Assembly: GCF_001428825.1 (NCBI RefSeq)
Contig: NZ_LMIT01000002.1
Location: forward strand, 605,916 to 669,915
Length of the DNA: 64,000 bases
Direction of reading: 5' to 3'
Source of the DNA: Nocardioides sp. Root240
GTDB taxonomy: Bacteria > Actinomycetota > Actinomycetes > Propionibacteriales > Nocardioidaceae
The notes beneath the pieces were generated by a model, which worked only from the letters and a program-made list of their open reading frames with translations, was not told the origin of the DNA and did no database searches. Below, piece by piece: positions 47,437 through 58,755 of the stretch (position 1 is the stretch's first letter; every line of letters begins with the position of its first letter). The position numbers were made by a program, and so were the translations under genes.

Positions 47437-48734
47437 CCACCCCGTACGACGAGCGGCTGGCCGCGCTCCAGGGCGCGGGCCGGCTGCCGTCGGTCGTCGC
47501 GGGCGTCGCCCTGGGCGGCGCGTGCACCTGGACCGGGTGCGTCTCGGTGCTGCCGGACGCGCCCGAGCTGTCCGTGGGCTCGGCGTACCGGATCGGGTCG
47601 ATCACCAAGACCCTCACCGCGGTGCTCGTTCTCCAGCTGCGCGACGAGGGACGGCTGGACCTGACCGATCCCGTGGGCCGGTTCGTGCCGGAGACCGGCT
47701 ACGCCCCGGTCACCCTGCGCCAGCTCCTGTCGCACACCGGCGGCCTGCAGAGCGAGCCCGCCGGGTCGTGGTGGGAGCGGGTCGAGGGCGGCTCGTTCGA
47801 CGCGCTGATGGCGGCGAACGACGGCTCCGGCCGGGTGGCCTCGGCGGGGGAGCTCTACCACTACTCCAACCTCGGCTTCGCGCTCCTCGGCGAGGTCGTC
47901 GCCCGGCTCCGGGGTGCGAGCTGGTGGGAGGTGGTGCAGCAGCGGCTGCTCGGCCCGCTGGGCATGAGCGCCACGTCGTACCGGACTCCGAGGGACCACG
48001 CCCCCGGCCGCAGCGTCGACCACTTCGCGCACACGCTGACGGCCGAGCCCCACGCCGACACCGGAGCGATGGCGCCGGCCGGGCAGCTGTGGAGCACGGT
48101 CGCGGACCTGCTGCGCTGGGCCGACTTCCTGGCCGCCGGGCATCCCGACGTGCTCGCGGTGGAGACGCTGGCCGAGATGGCGGCGCCTGCCGACGACGAC
48201 GTCGACGCCTACGGGCTGGGGCTGCGCCGGCTGCAGGTCGGCGAGCGCACCTGGATCGGCCACACCGGCTCCATGCCCGGATTCCAGGCATCGTTGTTCG
48301 TCGACCGTGCCACCCGCGACGCCGTCGTCGCGCTGGCCGACGCCACCACGGGGCTGCGCCCCGAGCTGGTGCCCGCGACGCTGACCGGACTGCTGCCGGC
48401 GCCGGCCGCTTCGCGGTGGACGCCGTCGTCGTCCCCGGTGCCGGGCGAGGTCGCCTCCCTGCTCGGGCTGTGGTTCTGGGGCAACACCGGCTTCGGCTTC
48501 GAGTGGATCGACGGCGAGCTGGTCGCGCGCGACCTGCGGACCGCCGAGCTCCACGAGCGCTTCGTCGCCGGCCCCGACGGCTGGCTCGGCACGGAGGGCT
48601 ACCACCGCGGCGAACGACTGCTCGTCCGGCGCGGCCCGGCGCAGGAGGTCGCGAGCCTCGAGTGCGCCACGTTCGTCTACACCCGCACGCCCTACGCCCC
48701 GGGGGTGAGCATCCCCGGCGGGCATCCGGCATGA
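47433..48734 (+). CDS. Serine beta-lactamase-like hydrolase
   Basis: 433 residues from GTG 47433, overlapping the gcvP stop. Class C beta-lactamase/DD-peptidase fold: SxxK as GSITKTL (about residue 55), YxN as YHYSNLGF (about 144-151), and the C-terminal HTGSMPGFQ (HTG triad). No signal peptide, so cytoplasmic; such proteins often act as esterases or D-peptidases rather than antibiotic-hydrolysing lactamases. Probably in the same transcript as gcvP. Confidence 0.85.
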
Positions 48735-48741
48735 TGGGTGC

Positions 48742-49584
48742 ATGAACGAGAACACGTTCCAGTTTTGCTGGTTCCGGCGCAACGGGGACCTGTTCGAGCC
48801 CCAGCCCCTGGCACAGAGCCTGTGGCGCGCCGACCAGATGCACGGTGTCGCCGTCAGCGGCCTGCTGGCCCGCGCCCTCGAGGCCGTCGTCGCGGATGCC
48901 GGGCGGACCGAGCTGGTGCCCGCGCGGTACCACGTCGACCTGTTCCGTCCGGCACGGATGGCCCCCACCAGCGCCCGGGCGACGATCGTCAAGGAAGGCC
49001 CGCGACTGACCCTCGTCGACGCGGTCGTCGAGCAGGAGGGTGAGGTCATGGCGCGCGCGAGCGCGACCTTCCTGCTGCCGTCCGAGAACGCCTCCGGCGC
49101 GGTGTGGTCCTCGCCCGAGCCGCGGCCGACGCCGCCGCCACGGGAGATCGCGCCGGACGACGTCGAGCACCACGTCCCGATCTTCGCCAGCGATGCGCCG
49201 TGGTCGGACAACTTCGGCGAGCACCAGAACGGCGGACGCCACGCGACGTGGCACATCGCCGTACCGATCGTGCTCGGCGAGGCGTGCACACCCTTCCAGG
49301 CCGTCGCGTCGATCGCGGACGCGACGAGCATGGTGACCAACTGGGGAGCGGGTGGGGTGGAGTACATCAACACCGACATCTCGCTCGCCCTGACGCGGGC
49401 TGCCACCGGGATCTCGATCGGGCTGCGGGCCACGGACCACCTGGCGTCGGCCGGGATCGCCGTCGGAACAGCTGAGGTGTTCGACCGCGACGGATCCTTC
49501 GGCACCGCCACCGTCACCTCCCTCGCCAACTCCCGCCGGACGGTCGACCTGTCCGGCGGGGTCGGCGTCGAGGGCAGTGCCTGA
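48742..49584 (+). CDS. Thioesterase-like (TesB-type double hotdog) protein
   Basis: 280 residues: two hotdog halves (about 20-115 and 145-270) as in acyl-CoA thioesterase II. Visible pattern: the N-terminal half with SGLLARALEAVVADAG and VPARYHVDLFRPARMAPTSAR, and the C-terminal half with GVEYINTDISLALTRAATG and GIAVGTAEVFDRDGSFGTATVTSLA. The C-terminal D/T/Q catalytic triad is not certain. It follows the hydrolase by seven bases. Ends in a hairpin (49533-49559) inside its last codons. Confidence 0.8.
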   Translation: MNENTFQFCWFRRNGDLFEPQPLAQSLWRADQMHGVAVSGLLARALEAVVADAGRTELVPARYHVDLFRPARMAPTSARATIVKEGPRLTLVDAVVEQEGEVMARASATFLLPSENASGAVWSSPEPRPTPPPREIAPDDVEHHVPIFASDAPWSDNFGEHQNGGRHATWHIAVPIVLGEACTPFQAVASIADATSMVTNWGAGGVEYINTDISLALTRAATGISIGLRATDHLASAGIAVGTAEVFDRDGSFGTATVTSLANSRRTVDLSGGVGVEGSA

Positions 49585-49599
49585 CGGCAGGCGCCGCGG

Positions 49600-50160
49600 T
49601 CAGTCGCTGGTCACGACGATGTAGAACCGCTTGCGTGCACCCGCCTGGGTCACCGAGCCGTCGCTGTTGCGCGGGCTGACCACGAAGTGACGGTCGTTGT
49701 TGGTGCCGCCGGGTGCACACGCCACGACCCCGGCCAGGCCGCACACGGTGGCGGAGATCTCCCCGGAGAACTCGGGGTTCGCGTCCGGACCTGCGGCTCG
49801 GCCGTTGGTGATCGCGTCGCCGTTCTGGTCGAGCTGGTTCTGCAGCGCGATGGTGGCGACGATGCCGTTGTCACCGAGGCTCTCGCCCGCGTCGATGTAG
49901 ACGTTGCCTGCAGCGCGCAGCGAGTTGTCGCCGGTCGTCGACGTGTTGGCCAGGGTGGGATAGGCCGCGGCGACGGTGAAGCCGCCCGACTGGGCCTCGA
50001 TCTCACCGTTGGCGTTGACCAGCAGCCAGCGCTCCTGGCCCGGACGTCCGTTCTCCGAGGGGTTGCCCTGCTGGGCGGTCGCCCAGGTGGCACCGCCCAC
50101 GGTCAGGGCGAGGGCGGAGAATCCGACGACGAGGGCTGAGCTGGGCGAGACGTTGCGCAT
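49600..50160 (-). CDS. Small secreted protein of unknown function
   Basis: 186 residues. Signal peptide (MRNVSPSSALVVGFSALALTVGGATWA) cut at about TWATA-QQ, residue 29. The mature part is mainly beta with Gly/Asn/Ser-rich turns: NVYIDAGESLGDNGIVATIALQNQL and GEISATVCGLAGVVACAPGG, with two Cys that could pair, then NNDRHFVVSPRNSDGSVTQAGARKRFYIVVTSD. I do not recognise a family; secretion in monomeric form is plausible. Confidence 0.65.
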   Translation of the reverse strand: MRNVSPSSALVVGFSALALTVGGATWATAQQGNPSENGRPGQERWLLVNANGEIEAQSGGFTVAAAYPTLANTSTTGDNSLRAAGNVYIDAGESLGDNGIVATIALQNQLDQNGDAITNGRAAGPDANPEFSGEISATVCGLAGVVACAPGGTNNDRHFVVSPRNSDGSVTQAGARKRFYIVVTSD

Positions 50161-50234
50161 GGTGACCTCCGGAGCGAGAGTGATCTGTCACACACGCTTC
50201 GGAGCGACGCCCGCCCCGGATGGTAAAGGTTTGC

Positions 50235-51605
50235 TCATCCCGCCTGGGAGTCGTCGACGACGTCGGCGTCGGTGACGTCGAAGTCGAAGGTGAGCTCGTC
50301 GCGGTCGAGGTCGGCGATGGCGGCGAACTCGCTGCTGGTGAGGGCCTTGGGGGACTCCTCGATCTCCTTGGGTGCGGGGATCGAGGCGAGGGGATCGGCG
50401 GCGTTGAGCTTGCGCGCAGCCGGGAGCACGGAGCGCTCGAGCGAGCCGGTGAACGCGTTGTAGTCCTTGACGCTGCGCTGGAGGGAGCGGCCGAGCTTGT
50501 CGACGTGCTCGGACATCTTCAGGATGCGGCGGTAGAGGACCTGGCCGAGGTCGAAGAGGGCCTGGGCGTCCTCGGTGAGGGCCTCCTGCTTCCAGGTGAA
50601 GGCGACCGTCTTGAGCAGGCCCCAGAGGTTGGTCGGGGTGGCCAGCACGACGCCCTGCTTGAAGGCGTGCTCCTGCAGCGACGGGTCGACCTCGAGGGCG
50701 GCGTTGAGGAGCTGCTCGTTGGGGATGAAGGCGACCGTGAACTCCGGGCTCGTGGTCAGGCCGGTCCAGTAGCCCTTGCGGGCCAGGACGTCGACGTGGC
50801 CGCGCACCTTGCGGGCGTGGTCCTCGAGCAGGCGCTGGCGCACCTCGGGGTCGATGCCCTCGCGGTGGGCGTCCATGAACGCGTTGTAGGGCACCTTGGC
50901 GTCGATCGCCATCTGCTTGCCGCCCGGCAGGTTGATCACCATGTCGGGGCGACGGGCACCCGAGTCGGCGTCCATCGTGTGCTGCAGCTCGAAGTCGACC
51001 CGGTTGAGCAGGCCAGCGGTCTCGACCAGCGTGCGCAGCTGGGTCTCGCCCCAGGCGCCGCGGACGGCGTTGTTCTTCAGGACCTGGGCGAGGGTGTCGG
51101 CGGCCTTGCGGGAGTCCTCGACCGAGCGCTGGGTGTGCCTGATCTGGGTGGCCAGCTCGGTGTGCTGCTGGACGCGCGCCTTCTCGAGGTCGTCGACCTT
51201 GCGCTGCATGGAGCGGAGGTGCTCGACCACCGGGGTCAGCGTCTTGAGGACCTGGGTCTGGCCGGCCTCGGCGCTCTCCCGCTCGCGCTGGACCTGCTCG
51301 CGCTCGCGCTGGGCCTGGCGCTGGTGCTCGGCGAGCGCCTGGTGCTGCTCGCGGGCGGCCTGCAGCGCCTGCCGGAGCTCGTCGGCACTGGTCTGCGCGG
51401 CGGCGAGGTCGGCCTCGATGGCCGAGCGGACCGCCGCCTCCTGCTGACGCAGCTCGGCCAGGGCGAGCTCGTGGCGCGCGGCCACCAGCGCCGGGTCCTC
51501 GGCGGGGGCCGGCGGCTCGGCGGGGACGAGGGTGGCCTGGCGCACCAGCCAGCCGACCCCCGCACCGAGCAGGAGACCGACGAGGAGAGCGAGCAGAACG
51601 ACCAT
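50235..51605 (-). CDS. rmuC: DNA recombination protein RmuC
   Basis: 456 residues from ATG 51605. One N-terminal membrane helix (MVVLLALLVGLLLGAGVGWLV), a coiled coil (about 40-140) and the RmuC nuclease-like domain (about 150-420; LKNNAVRGAWGETQLRTLVETAG, RPDMVINLPGGKQMAIDAKVPYNAF, EFTVAFIPNEQLLNAAL). RmuC limits inversions and recombination between inverted repeats. A TTG four codons upstream is an unlikely start. The intergenic sequence to pepN (71 bases) shows nothing. Confidence 0.92.
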   Translation of the reverse strand: MVVLLALLVGLLLGAGVGWLVRQATLVPAEPPAPAEDPALVAARHELALAELRQQEAAVRSAIEADLAAAQTSADELRQALQAAREQHQALAEHQRQAQREREQVQRERESAEAGQTQVLKTLTPVVEHLRSMQRKVDDLEKARVQQHTELATQIRHTQRSVEDSRKAADTLAQVLKNNAVRGAWGETQLRTLVETAGLLNRVDFELQHTMDADSGARRPDMVINLPGGKQMAIDAKVPYNAFMDAHREGIDPEVRQRLLEDHARKVRGHVDVLARKGYWTGLTTSPEFTVAFIPNEQLLNAALEVDPSLQEHAFKQGVVLATPTNLWGLLKTVAFTWKQEALTEDAQALFDLGQVLYRRILKMSEHVDKLGRSLQRSVKDYNAFTGSLERSVLPAARKLNAADPLASIPAPKEIEESPKALTSSEFAAIADLDRDELTFDFDVTDADVVDDSQAG

Positions 51606-51676
51606 GGGGACAGTCAAACAGCGGGGCCCGACACAATGCCCGGGGCCACGCCGGTCACCCGGCGATCACCCGGCGA

Positions 51677-54133
<2,457 letters not shown>

Positions 54134-54139
54134 CGCGCC

Positions 54140-54145
54140 AGCCTA
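54140..54145 (-). promoter_or_regulatory. -10 hexamer TAGGCT, leaderless start of pepN
   Basis: TAGGCT on the minus strand, six bases before ATG 54133, inside the short divergent region shared with the SDR gene. Confidence 0.48.
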
Positions 54146-54161
54146 TGGGAGCCTTCGGTCC

Positions 54162-55058
54162 ATGCGTCCGTGGACCCAGGTGCCTCCCCAGCAGGGGCGG
54201 CGATTCGTCATCACCGGCTCCAACGGGGGGCTCGGCCTCGAGACCGCCCGGATCCTCGGCTCCCGCGGCGCGGAGGTCGTGATGGCCTGCCGCAGCGTCG
54301 AGAAGGCCGAGGCCGCGGCACGCACCGTCCCGGGGCACGACAGGGGCCGGGTCGTCGTCCGCCAGCTCGACGTCAGCGACCTGGGATCGGTGCGCCGCTT
54401 CGTCAGCGGCCTCGCCGCCGAGGGGCGTCCGGTCGACGTGCTCATCAACAACGCCGGTGTCCTCGGCGTCCCGTACGCCGTGTCGGCCGAGGGCGTCGAG
54501 ATGCACTTCGCGACCAACTACCTCGGGCACTTCGCCCTGACGCTGGGCCTGGTGCCGCTGCTGACGGACCGGGTGGTGGTGATCAGCTCGCGCGAGCACC
54601 GCTCCGGCGCGATCGACCTGGACGACCTCGGCTGGAGGACGCGGGGCTACCGCCCCTTCCAGGCGTACGGCGACTCCAAGCTCGCCGACCTGCTGTTCAT
54701 GCGGGAGCTGGACCGCCGGCTCCGCGCCTCGGGCTCACCGCTGCGAGCCGTCGCGGCGCACCCGGGCGCGTCCGCGACCGGCATCACCAGCGGCAGCGGG
54801 CACCCCGTGGTCACCTGGATCGGCCACCACGGCTCGCGCCTGGTCAGCATGCCGGCGTGGCGCGGAGCCCTCTGCACGGTGTACGCCGCGACGACCGACG
54901 TCGACGGCGGCACCTACATCGGTCCGCACGGGCGCACCGAGCTCTGGGGCTGGCCGGCGCCCGCGCGGATGTCGCCGAAGGCGGACGACGAGGTGCTCGC
55001 CCGCGCACTGTGGGAGCGCTCGGTCGAGCTGACCGGGGTCGACCTGCCGGCTGGATGA
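54162..55058 (+). CDS. Short-chain dehydrogenase, retinol-dehydrogenase-like
   Basis: 298 residues from ATG 54162. TGSNGGLGLETARIL (about 16-30) for NAD(P), INNAGVLGVPYAVS, HFATNYLGHFALT and the catalytic YGDSKLADLLF (YxxxK, about 165). C-terminal GTYIGPHGRTELWGWP is typical of WW-domain-oxidoreductase/RDH-like SDRs in actinobacteria. Its stop codon lies in the left inverted repeat of the 164-bp element. Confidence 0.87.
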   Translation: MRPWTQVPPQQGRRFVITGSNGGLGLETARILGSRGAEVVMACRSVEKAEAAARTVPGHDRGRVVVRQLDVSDLGSVRRFVSGLAAEGRPVDVLINNAGVLGVPYAVSAEGVEMHFATNYLGHFALTLGLVPLLTDRVVVISSREHRSGAIDLDDLGWRTRGYRPFQAYGDSKLADLLFMRELDRRLRASGSPLRAVAAHPGASATGITSGSGHPVVTWIGHHGSRLVSMPAWRGALCTVYAATTDVDGGTYIGPHGRTELWGWPAPARMSPKADDEVLARALWERSVELTGVDLPAG

Positions 55059-55214
55059 GCAAGTCCAAGCTCTCGCACGCTGAGCACCACTCAGCATCCA
55101 CGTCGGCTGCGTTGCCGACGCTCGACGTGCGCCCAGCATGCCTTCGCGCCGACGCCTTGCCGACGCGGCGCCGAGCGGCGCTCAGAGCACGATCCCTTGG
55201 ACTTGCTCATCTAG
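55051..55214. repeat. 164-bp element with 19-bp terminal inverted repeats
   Basis: Left end CTGGATGAGCAAGTCCAAG (55051-55069) and right end (55196-55214) are inverted repeats with one mismatch in 19; similarity continues inward (CGCACGCTGAGC against CGTGCTCTGAGC). The interior holds further hairpins: GCTGAG/CTCAGC (55080-55096) and CGTCGGC/GCCGACG (55103-55122). No reading frame. Both neighbouring genes end inside the repeats (SDR TGA in the left, cyclophilin TAG in the right). A MITE-like element or a complex bidirectional terminator. Confidence 0.7.
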
Positions 55215-55942
55215 TCCTTTTTGACGGACTCGATCTTGACCGGCGTGACGGGCGCGCCGTCCTGGGCGCCGGCGGGCGTCACACCAGCGGCCGCGGCCGC
55301 GTCGATCGCCTTGAGGCCCGCCTTGTCGACCGTGCCGAAGACGGTGTAGCTCGGCGGCAGGCCGGTGTCGCCGTAGACGATGAAGAACTGCGAGCCGTTG
55401 GTGTCGGGACCTGCGTTGGCCATGGCAAGGGTGCCCGAGCCGTAGGTCTCGGAGCCGCTGAGCTCGTCGGCGTACGCGTAGCCCGGGCCACCCGCGCCGG
55501 TGCCGGTCGGGTCGCCGCACTGGAGCACCTTGAAGCCGTCTGCCACGGTCAGGCGGTGGCAGGACGTGCCGTCGTAGTAGCCCTGGCCGGCCAGGGACAG
55601 GAACGAGTTGACGGTGCAGGGGGCGTTGTCGGCATCGAGGGTGAACTGCAGCGTGCCGATCGAGGTCGTGACCTTCGCGCCGACCTTCCCGCTGTAGGCC
55701 GCCGTGGCCGGCGGCAGCTCGACGTCGCCGCCCGAGCCGTCGGGGGTGTAGGTGCACGACGCCGAACCGGGCGCCCCGCCATCGGCGGTCTCGGTCGTGG
55801 CGGGGTCGCTGGGCGTCCCCGTGCTGTCGGAGCTGGCGTCGGTCGAGGTGTCGGTCGCCTTCTCGTCACCGTCGTCGCTGCAGGCGGACAGGGTGGCGAG
55901 CAGGAGCAGGGCCGGGACCCCGGCGAGCAGGCGAGAGCGCAT
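55211..55942 (-). CDS. Cyclophilin-type peptidyl-prolyl isomerase lipoprotein
   Basis: 243 residues from ATG 55942 (an ATG three codons upstream is possible). Lipoprotein signal peptide with lipobox LSAC at about residue 21, a Thr/Ser/Asp-rich linker (about 24-60), then a cyclophilin domain: SFLSLAGQGYYDGTSCHRLT, GTLAMANAGPDTNGSQFFI, PPSYTVFGTVDKAGLKAID. The usual FHR active-site motif is shifted to CHR. It folds proteins outside the membrane. Its stop is in the right inverted repeat of the adjoining element. Confidence 0.9.
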   Translation of the reverse strand: MRSRLLAGVPALLLLATLSACSDDGDEKATDTSTDASSDSTGTPSDPATTETADGGAPGSASCTYTPDGSGGDVELPPATAAYSGKVGAKVTTSIGTLQFTLDADNAPCTVNSFLSLAGQGYYDGTSCHRLTVADGFKVLQCGDPTGTGAGGPGYAYADELSGSETYGSGTLAMANAGPDTNGSQFFIVYGDTGLPPSYTVFGTVDKAGLKAIDAAAAAGVTPAGAQDGAPVTPVKIESVKKD

Positions 55943-55981
55943 GGGCGGCATCGTACGCAGACACCCTGTGCGGGACCGGCA

Positions 55982-55987
55982 TAGGTT
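55982..55987 (+). promoter_or_regulatory. -10 hexamer TAGGTT, leaderless start of LLM gene
   Basis: TAGGTT, six bases before ATG 55994. Confidence 0.48.
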
Positions 55988-55993
55988 GGCGGC

Positions 55994-56863
55994 ATGGACC
56001 TCGGCATCCACTACGCGACCTTCACCCACCCCGACTGGCGCTCCACGCTCGCCGATCGGCTCGAGGCGACCGTGCGGGTCGCCGACCAAGGAGGCATCTC
56101 CCTGGTCACCGTGATGGACCACTACTTCCAGATGGTCGACTTCGGCGGTCCCTTCGAGCCGATGCTCGAGGGATACACGACGCTCGGCTACCTCGCCGGC
56201 CGCACGGAGAACGTCGACCTCGGGCTGCTCGTGACCGGGGTGACCTACCGCCATCCCGGACTCCTCGCGAAGATCGTCTCCACCCTCGACGTGCTCTCCC
56301 GCGGGCGGGCGTGGCTGGGGATCGGCGCCGCCTGGTACGACCGCGAGCATGCGGGCCTCGGCGTACCGTTCCCACCGCTGGCCGAGCGCTTCGAGCGGCT
56401 GGAGGAGACGATCCGGATCTCCGAGCAGATGTGGAGCGACGACGACGGGCCGTTCGAGGGCACGCACTACCAGCTCGCCGAGACGATCTGCCTGCCGCGG
56501 CCGGTGCGGGGCCGGGTGCCGCTGATGATCGGTGGCCAGGGCGAGCGCAAGACGCTGCGAATGGTCGCCCGGTACGCCGACGCGTGCAACCTCTTCACGG
56601 GGGAGGGGGTGTCGGGTGTGGCGGGCAAGCTCGAGGTGCTGCGGCGGCACTGCGACGATCTCGACCGCGACTACGACGCGATCCGCAAGACGATCCTCTG
56701 GTTCGGTGACCCGGTCGGCGAGGCGGACCGGTTCGCGAGCGAGATGGAGGAGTACGCCCGGTTGGGAGTCACGCTGGCCACCGCCATGCCGGCGTCGGAC
56801 GACCCCGAGGCCTGGGCCGCCGAGCTCGTCGAGAAGGTGCGTCCACGGGTCGACGGACTCTGA
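55994..56863 (+). CDS. LLM-class F420-dependent oxidoreductase
   Basis: 289 residues of a bacterial luciferase-like TIM barrel: DHYFQMVDFGGPFEPMLEGYTTLGYLAGRT, ARIVSTLDVLSRGRAWLGIGAAWYDREH-type core (KIVSTLDVLSRGRAWLG), and RVPLMIGGQGERKTLRMVARYAD near the C-terminal barrel strands. Sequence style is that of F420-dependent enzymes rather than FMN luciferases. Substrate unknown. Followed by the EAL-gene remnant on the other strand. Confidence 0.85.
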   Translation: MDLGIHYATFTHPDWRSTLADRLEATVRVADQGGISLVTVMDHYFQMVDFGGPFEPMLEGYTTLGYLAGRTENVDLGLLVTGVTYRHPGLLAKIVSTLDVLSRGRAWLGIGAAWYDREHAGLGVPFPPLAERFERLEETIRISEQMWSDDDGPFEGTHYQLAETICLPRPVRGRVPLMIGGQGERKTLRMVARYADACNLFTGEGVSGVAGKLEVLRRHCDDLDRDYDAIRKTILWFGDPVGEADRFASEMEEYARLGVTLATAMPASDDPEAWAAELVEKVRPRVDGL

Positions 56864-56867
56864 GGGT

Positions 56868-56960
56868 TCACGCCACCAGGTCCGCCGCCGGTCGACCGAA
56901 GAGGTAGCCCTGGGCACGGTCGCACCCGATCCCGCGCAGGAACGCGCGTTGGGTCGTTGA
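56868..56960 (-). pseudogene. C-terminal remnant of an EAL-domain protein
   Basis: The minus strand reads TQRAFLRGIGCDRAQGYLFG then RPAADLVA and a TGA stop (56868-56870). This is the signature end of EAL c-di-GMP phosphodiesterases (Q..xL...GCdxxQGYlf..P). Upstream of about 56945 the match stops and no EAL catalytic residues remain, so only some 25 codons survive. A deletion removed the rest. Confidence 0.6.
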
Positions 56961-57013
56961 GCGTTTCGCCTCCTGGTCGGGGGACGCGCCGCGGGCTCTG
57001 GGACGATGGAGGG

Positions 57014-57067
57014 ATGAAGGCGGCGGAGATCCTCACCCGGCCGGAGCGCGTTGGGCGTCGGCGGTGA
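57014..57067 (+). other. 17-codon leader ORF before ABC-F gene
   Basis: ATG 57014 (directly after GGAGGG) opens 17 codons, MKAAEILTRPERVGRRR, whose TGA stop overlaps the ABC-F GTG start (GTGA, 57064-57067). Leader peptides control some resistance ABC-F genes by attenuation; here coupling is suggested by the overlap. The purine stretch is too close to the ATG to be an ideal ribosome site. Confidence 0.35.
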
Positions 57068-58704
57068 GTGCGACCCTGAAGGTGGACGGGCTGTCCGCCG
57101 GCCACGGCGCCACTGCCTTGTTCAGCGGCCTCGACCTCGTCGTCGCACCCCGCGACGTGATCGGGCTCGTCGGCCCCAACGGGGCCGGCAAGTCCACCCT
57201 GCTGCGCACGCTCGCAGGAGAGCTGAGCCCGGAGGACGGCAGCGTCACGCTGGCCCCGGCCTCCGCGACGATCGGCTACCTGCCGCAGGAGACCGAGCGG
57301 CGCGTGGGGGAGACGGTGCGGGAGTTCCTCGCCCGTCGTACCGGCGTGGCGGCGGCGCAGGCCGCCTTCGACCACGCCACCGCGCAGCTCGAGGCGGAGG
57401 AGCCCGGCGCCGACGACGCGTACGCCGAGGCGCTGGACCGCTGGCTCGCCCTCGGCGCGCCGGACCTCGACGAGCGGGCCGAGGCGGTCTGTGCCGACGT
57501 CGGGCTGGCCGTCGACCTCGTGCAGCCGATGACGTCGCTGTCCGGCGGTCAGGCGGCTCGTGCCGGGCTCGCCAGCCTGCTGCTCTCGCGCTACGACGTC
57601 TTCCTGCTCGACGAGCCGACCAACGACCTCGACCTCGACGGCCTCGCCCGGCTCGAGCGCTTCGTGCTGGACCTGTCCGTCGCTGCCGTGATCGTCAGCC
57701 ACGACCGCGAGTTCCTCGCCCGCACGGTCAACCGGATCGTCGAGCTCGACCTGCACCAGCGCGCCATCAACGTCTACGGCGGCGGCTACGAGTCGTGGCT
57801 GCAGGAGCGGGAGATCGCCCGCCGCCACGCTCGCGAGGCCTACGACGAGTACGCCGGCACGGTCGCGCAGCTCCAGGCACGCGCCTCCACGCAACGCGCC
57901 TGGGCCGCCCAGGGTGTCCGCAACGCGCGGCGCAACATCAACAACGAACCGGACAAGTCGGTGCGTCGGTTCCGTGCCGAGTCGAGTGAGAAGCAGGCCG
58001 CCAAGGTGCGCCAGTCCGAGCGGGCGCTCGAACGGCTCGAGGAGGTCGAAGAGCCGCGCAAGGAGTGGGAGCTCCGGCTCGAGATCGCGGCCGCGCCGCG
58101 CTCGGGCGCGGTCACCGCGGCGCTCCGGGAGGCCGTCGTACAGCGAGGGGCGTTCACGTTCGGACCGGTCTCGCTCGAGCTCGGTTGGGCCGAGAAGATC
58201 GCCATCACCGGTCCCAACGGCGCCGGCAAGTCGAGCCTGCTCGCCGCCCTGCTCGGCCGGCTGCCGCTGACCTCCGGCGAGGCCTTCCTCGGGCCCGGCG
58301 TCGTCGTGGGCGAGGTCGACCAGGCGCGACGGCTGTTCGAGGGCGACGTACCGCTGGTCGATGCCTTCCAGGCACAGGTGCCGGACTGGGCGCCCGAGCC
58401 GGTGCGCACGTTGCTGGCGAAGTTCGGGCTCAAGACCGACCACGTCGTACGACCGGCGTCGACGCTGTCGCCGGGGGAGAGGACCCGGGCCGCGCTGGCG
58501 CTGCTCCAGGCCAGGGGAGTGAACCTGCTCGTCCTCGACGAGCCCACCAACCACCTCGACCTCCCGGCGATCGAGCAGCTCGAGGAGGCGCTGTCCTCCT
58601 ACCCCGGCACGCTGCTCCTGGTGACGCACGACCGGCGGATGCTGGCGGCCGTCGCGACCACCCGCGAGCTGCACGTCGAGGCCGGCCGGGTCAGCGAACG
58701 CTGA
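57064..58704 (+). CDS. ABC-F family ATPase, second copy
   Basis: 546 residues from GTG 57064. Two ABC domains: Walker A GPNGAGKST (about 38) and GPNGAGKSS (about 380), Walker B regions LLDEPTNDLDL and VLDEPTNHLDL. The first signature is LSGGQAARAGLAS, the second LSPGERTRAALAL, where the second glycine is replaced by Pro. The interdomain linker (about 230-330) is long, with many Arg/Glu. Probably a ribosome protection or resistance ABC-F protein, distinct from the one at 1785. It has no clear ribosome site of its own. Confidence 0.9.
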   Translation: MSATLKVDGLSAGHGATALFSGLDLVVAPRDVIGLVGPNGAGKSTLLRTLAGELSPEDGSVTLAPASATIGYLPQETERRVGETVREFLARRTGVAAAQAAFDHATAQLEAEEPGADDAYAEALDRWLALGAPDLDERAEAVCADVGLAVDLVQPMTSLSGGQAARAGLASLLLSRYDVFLLDEPTNDLDLDGLARLERFVLDLSVAAVIVSHDREFLARTVNRIVELDLHQRAINVYGGGYESWLQEREIARRHAREAYDEYAGTVAQLQARASTQRAWAAQGVRNARRNINNEPDKSVRRFRAESSEKQAAKVRQSERALERLEEVEEPRKEWELRLEIAAAPRSGAVTAALREAVVQRGAFTFGPVSLELGWAEKIAITGPNGAGKSSLLAALLGRLPLTSGEAFLGPGVVVGEVDQARRLFEGDVPLVDAFQAQVPDWAPEPVRTLLAKFGLKTDHVVRPASTLSPGERTRAALALLQARGVNLLVLDEPTNHLDLPAIEQLEEALSSYPGTLLLVTHDRRMLAAVATTRELHVEAGRVSER

Positions 58705-58741
58705 CCTCGCGGGTCCTCCGGACGCCGACGGCGGATCCCGG

Positions 58742-58747
58742 TAGCCT
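58742..58747 (+). promoter_or_regulatory. -10 hexamer TAGCCT before acyltransferase
   Basis: TAGCCT, eight bases before GTG 58756. Confidence 0.42.
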
Positions 58748-58755
58748 CTGGCCCC

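Noticed and set aside
49533..49559. CCGCCGGAC/GTCCGGCGG hairpin at the end of the thioesterase gene
   Set aside because: It lies within codons and has no T tract, so it cannot be claimed as a terminator, though it may stabilise the transcript.
55211..56917. 568-codon frame including cyclophilin
   Set aside because: The signal peptide and lipobox set the start near 55942; the earlier part is antisense to the LLM gene.
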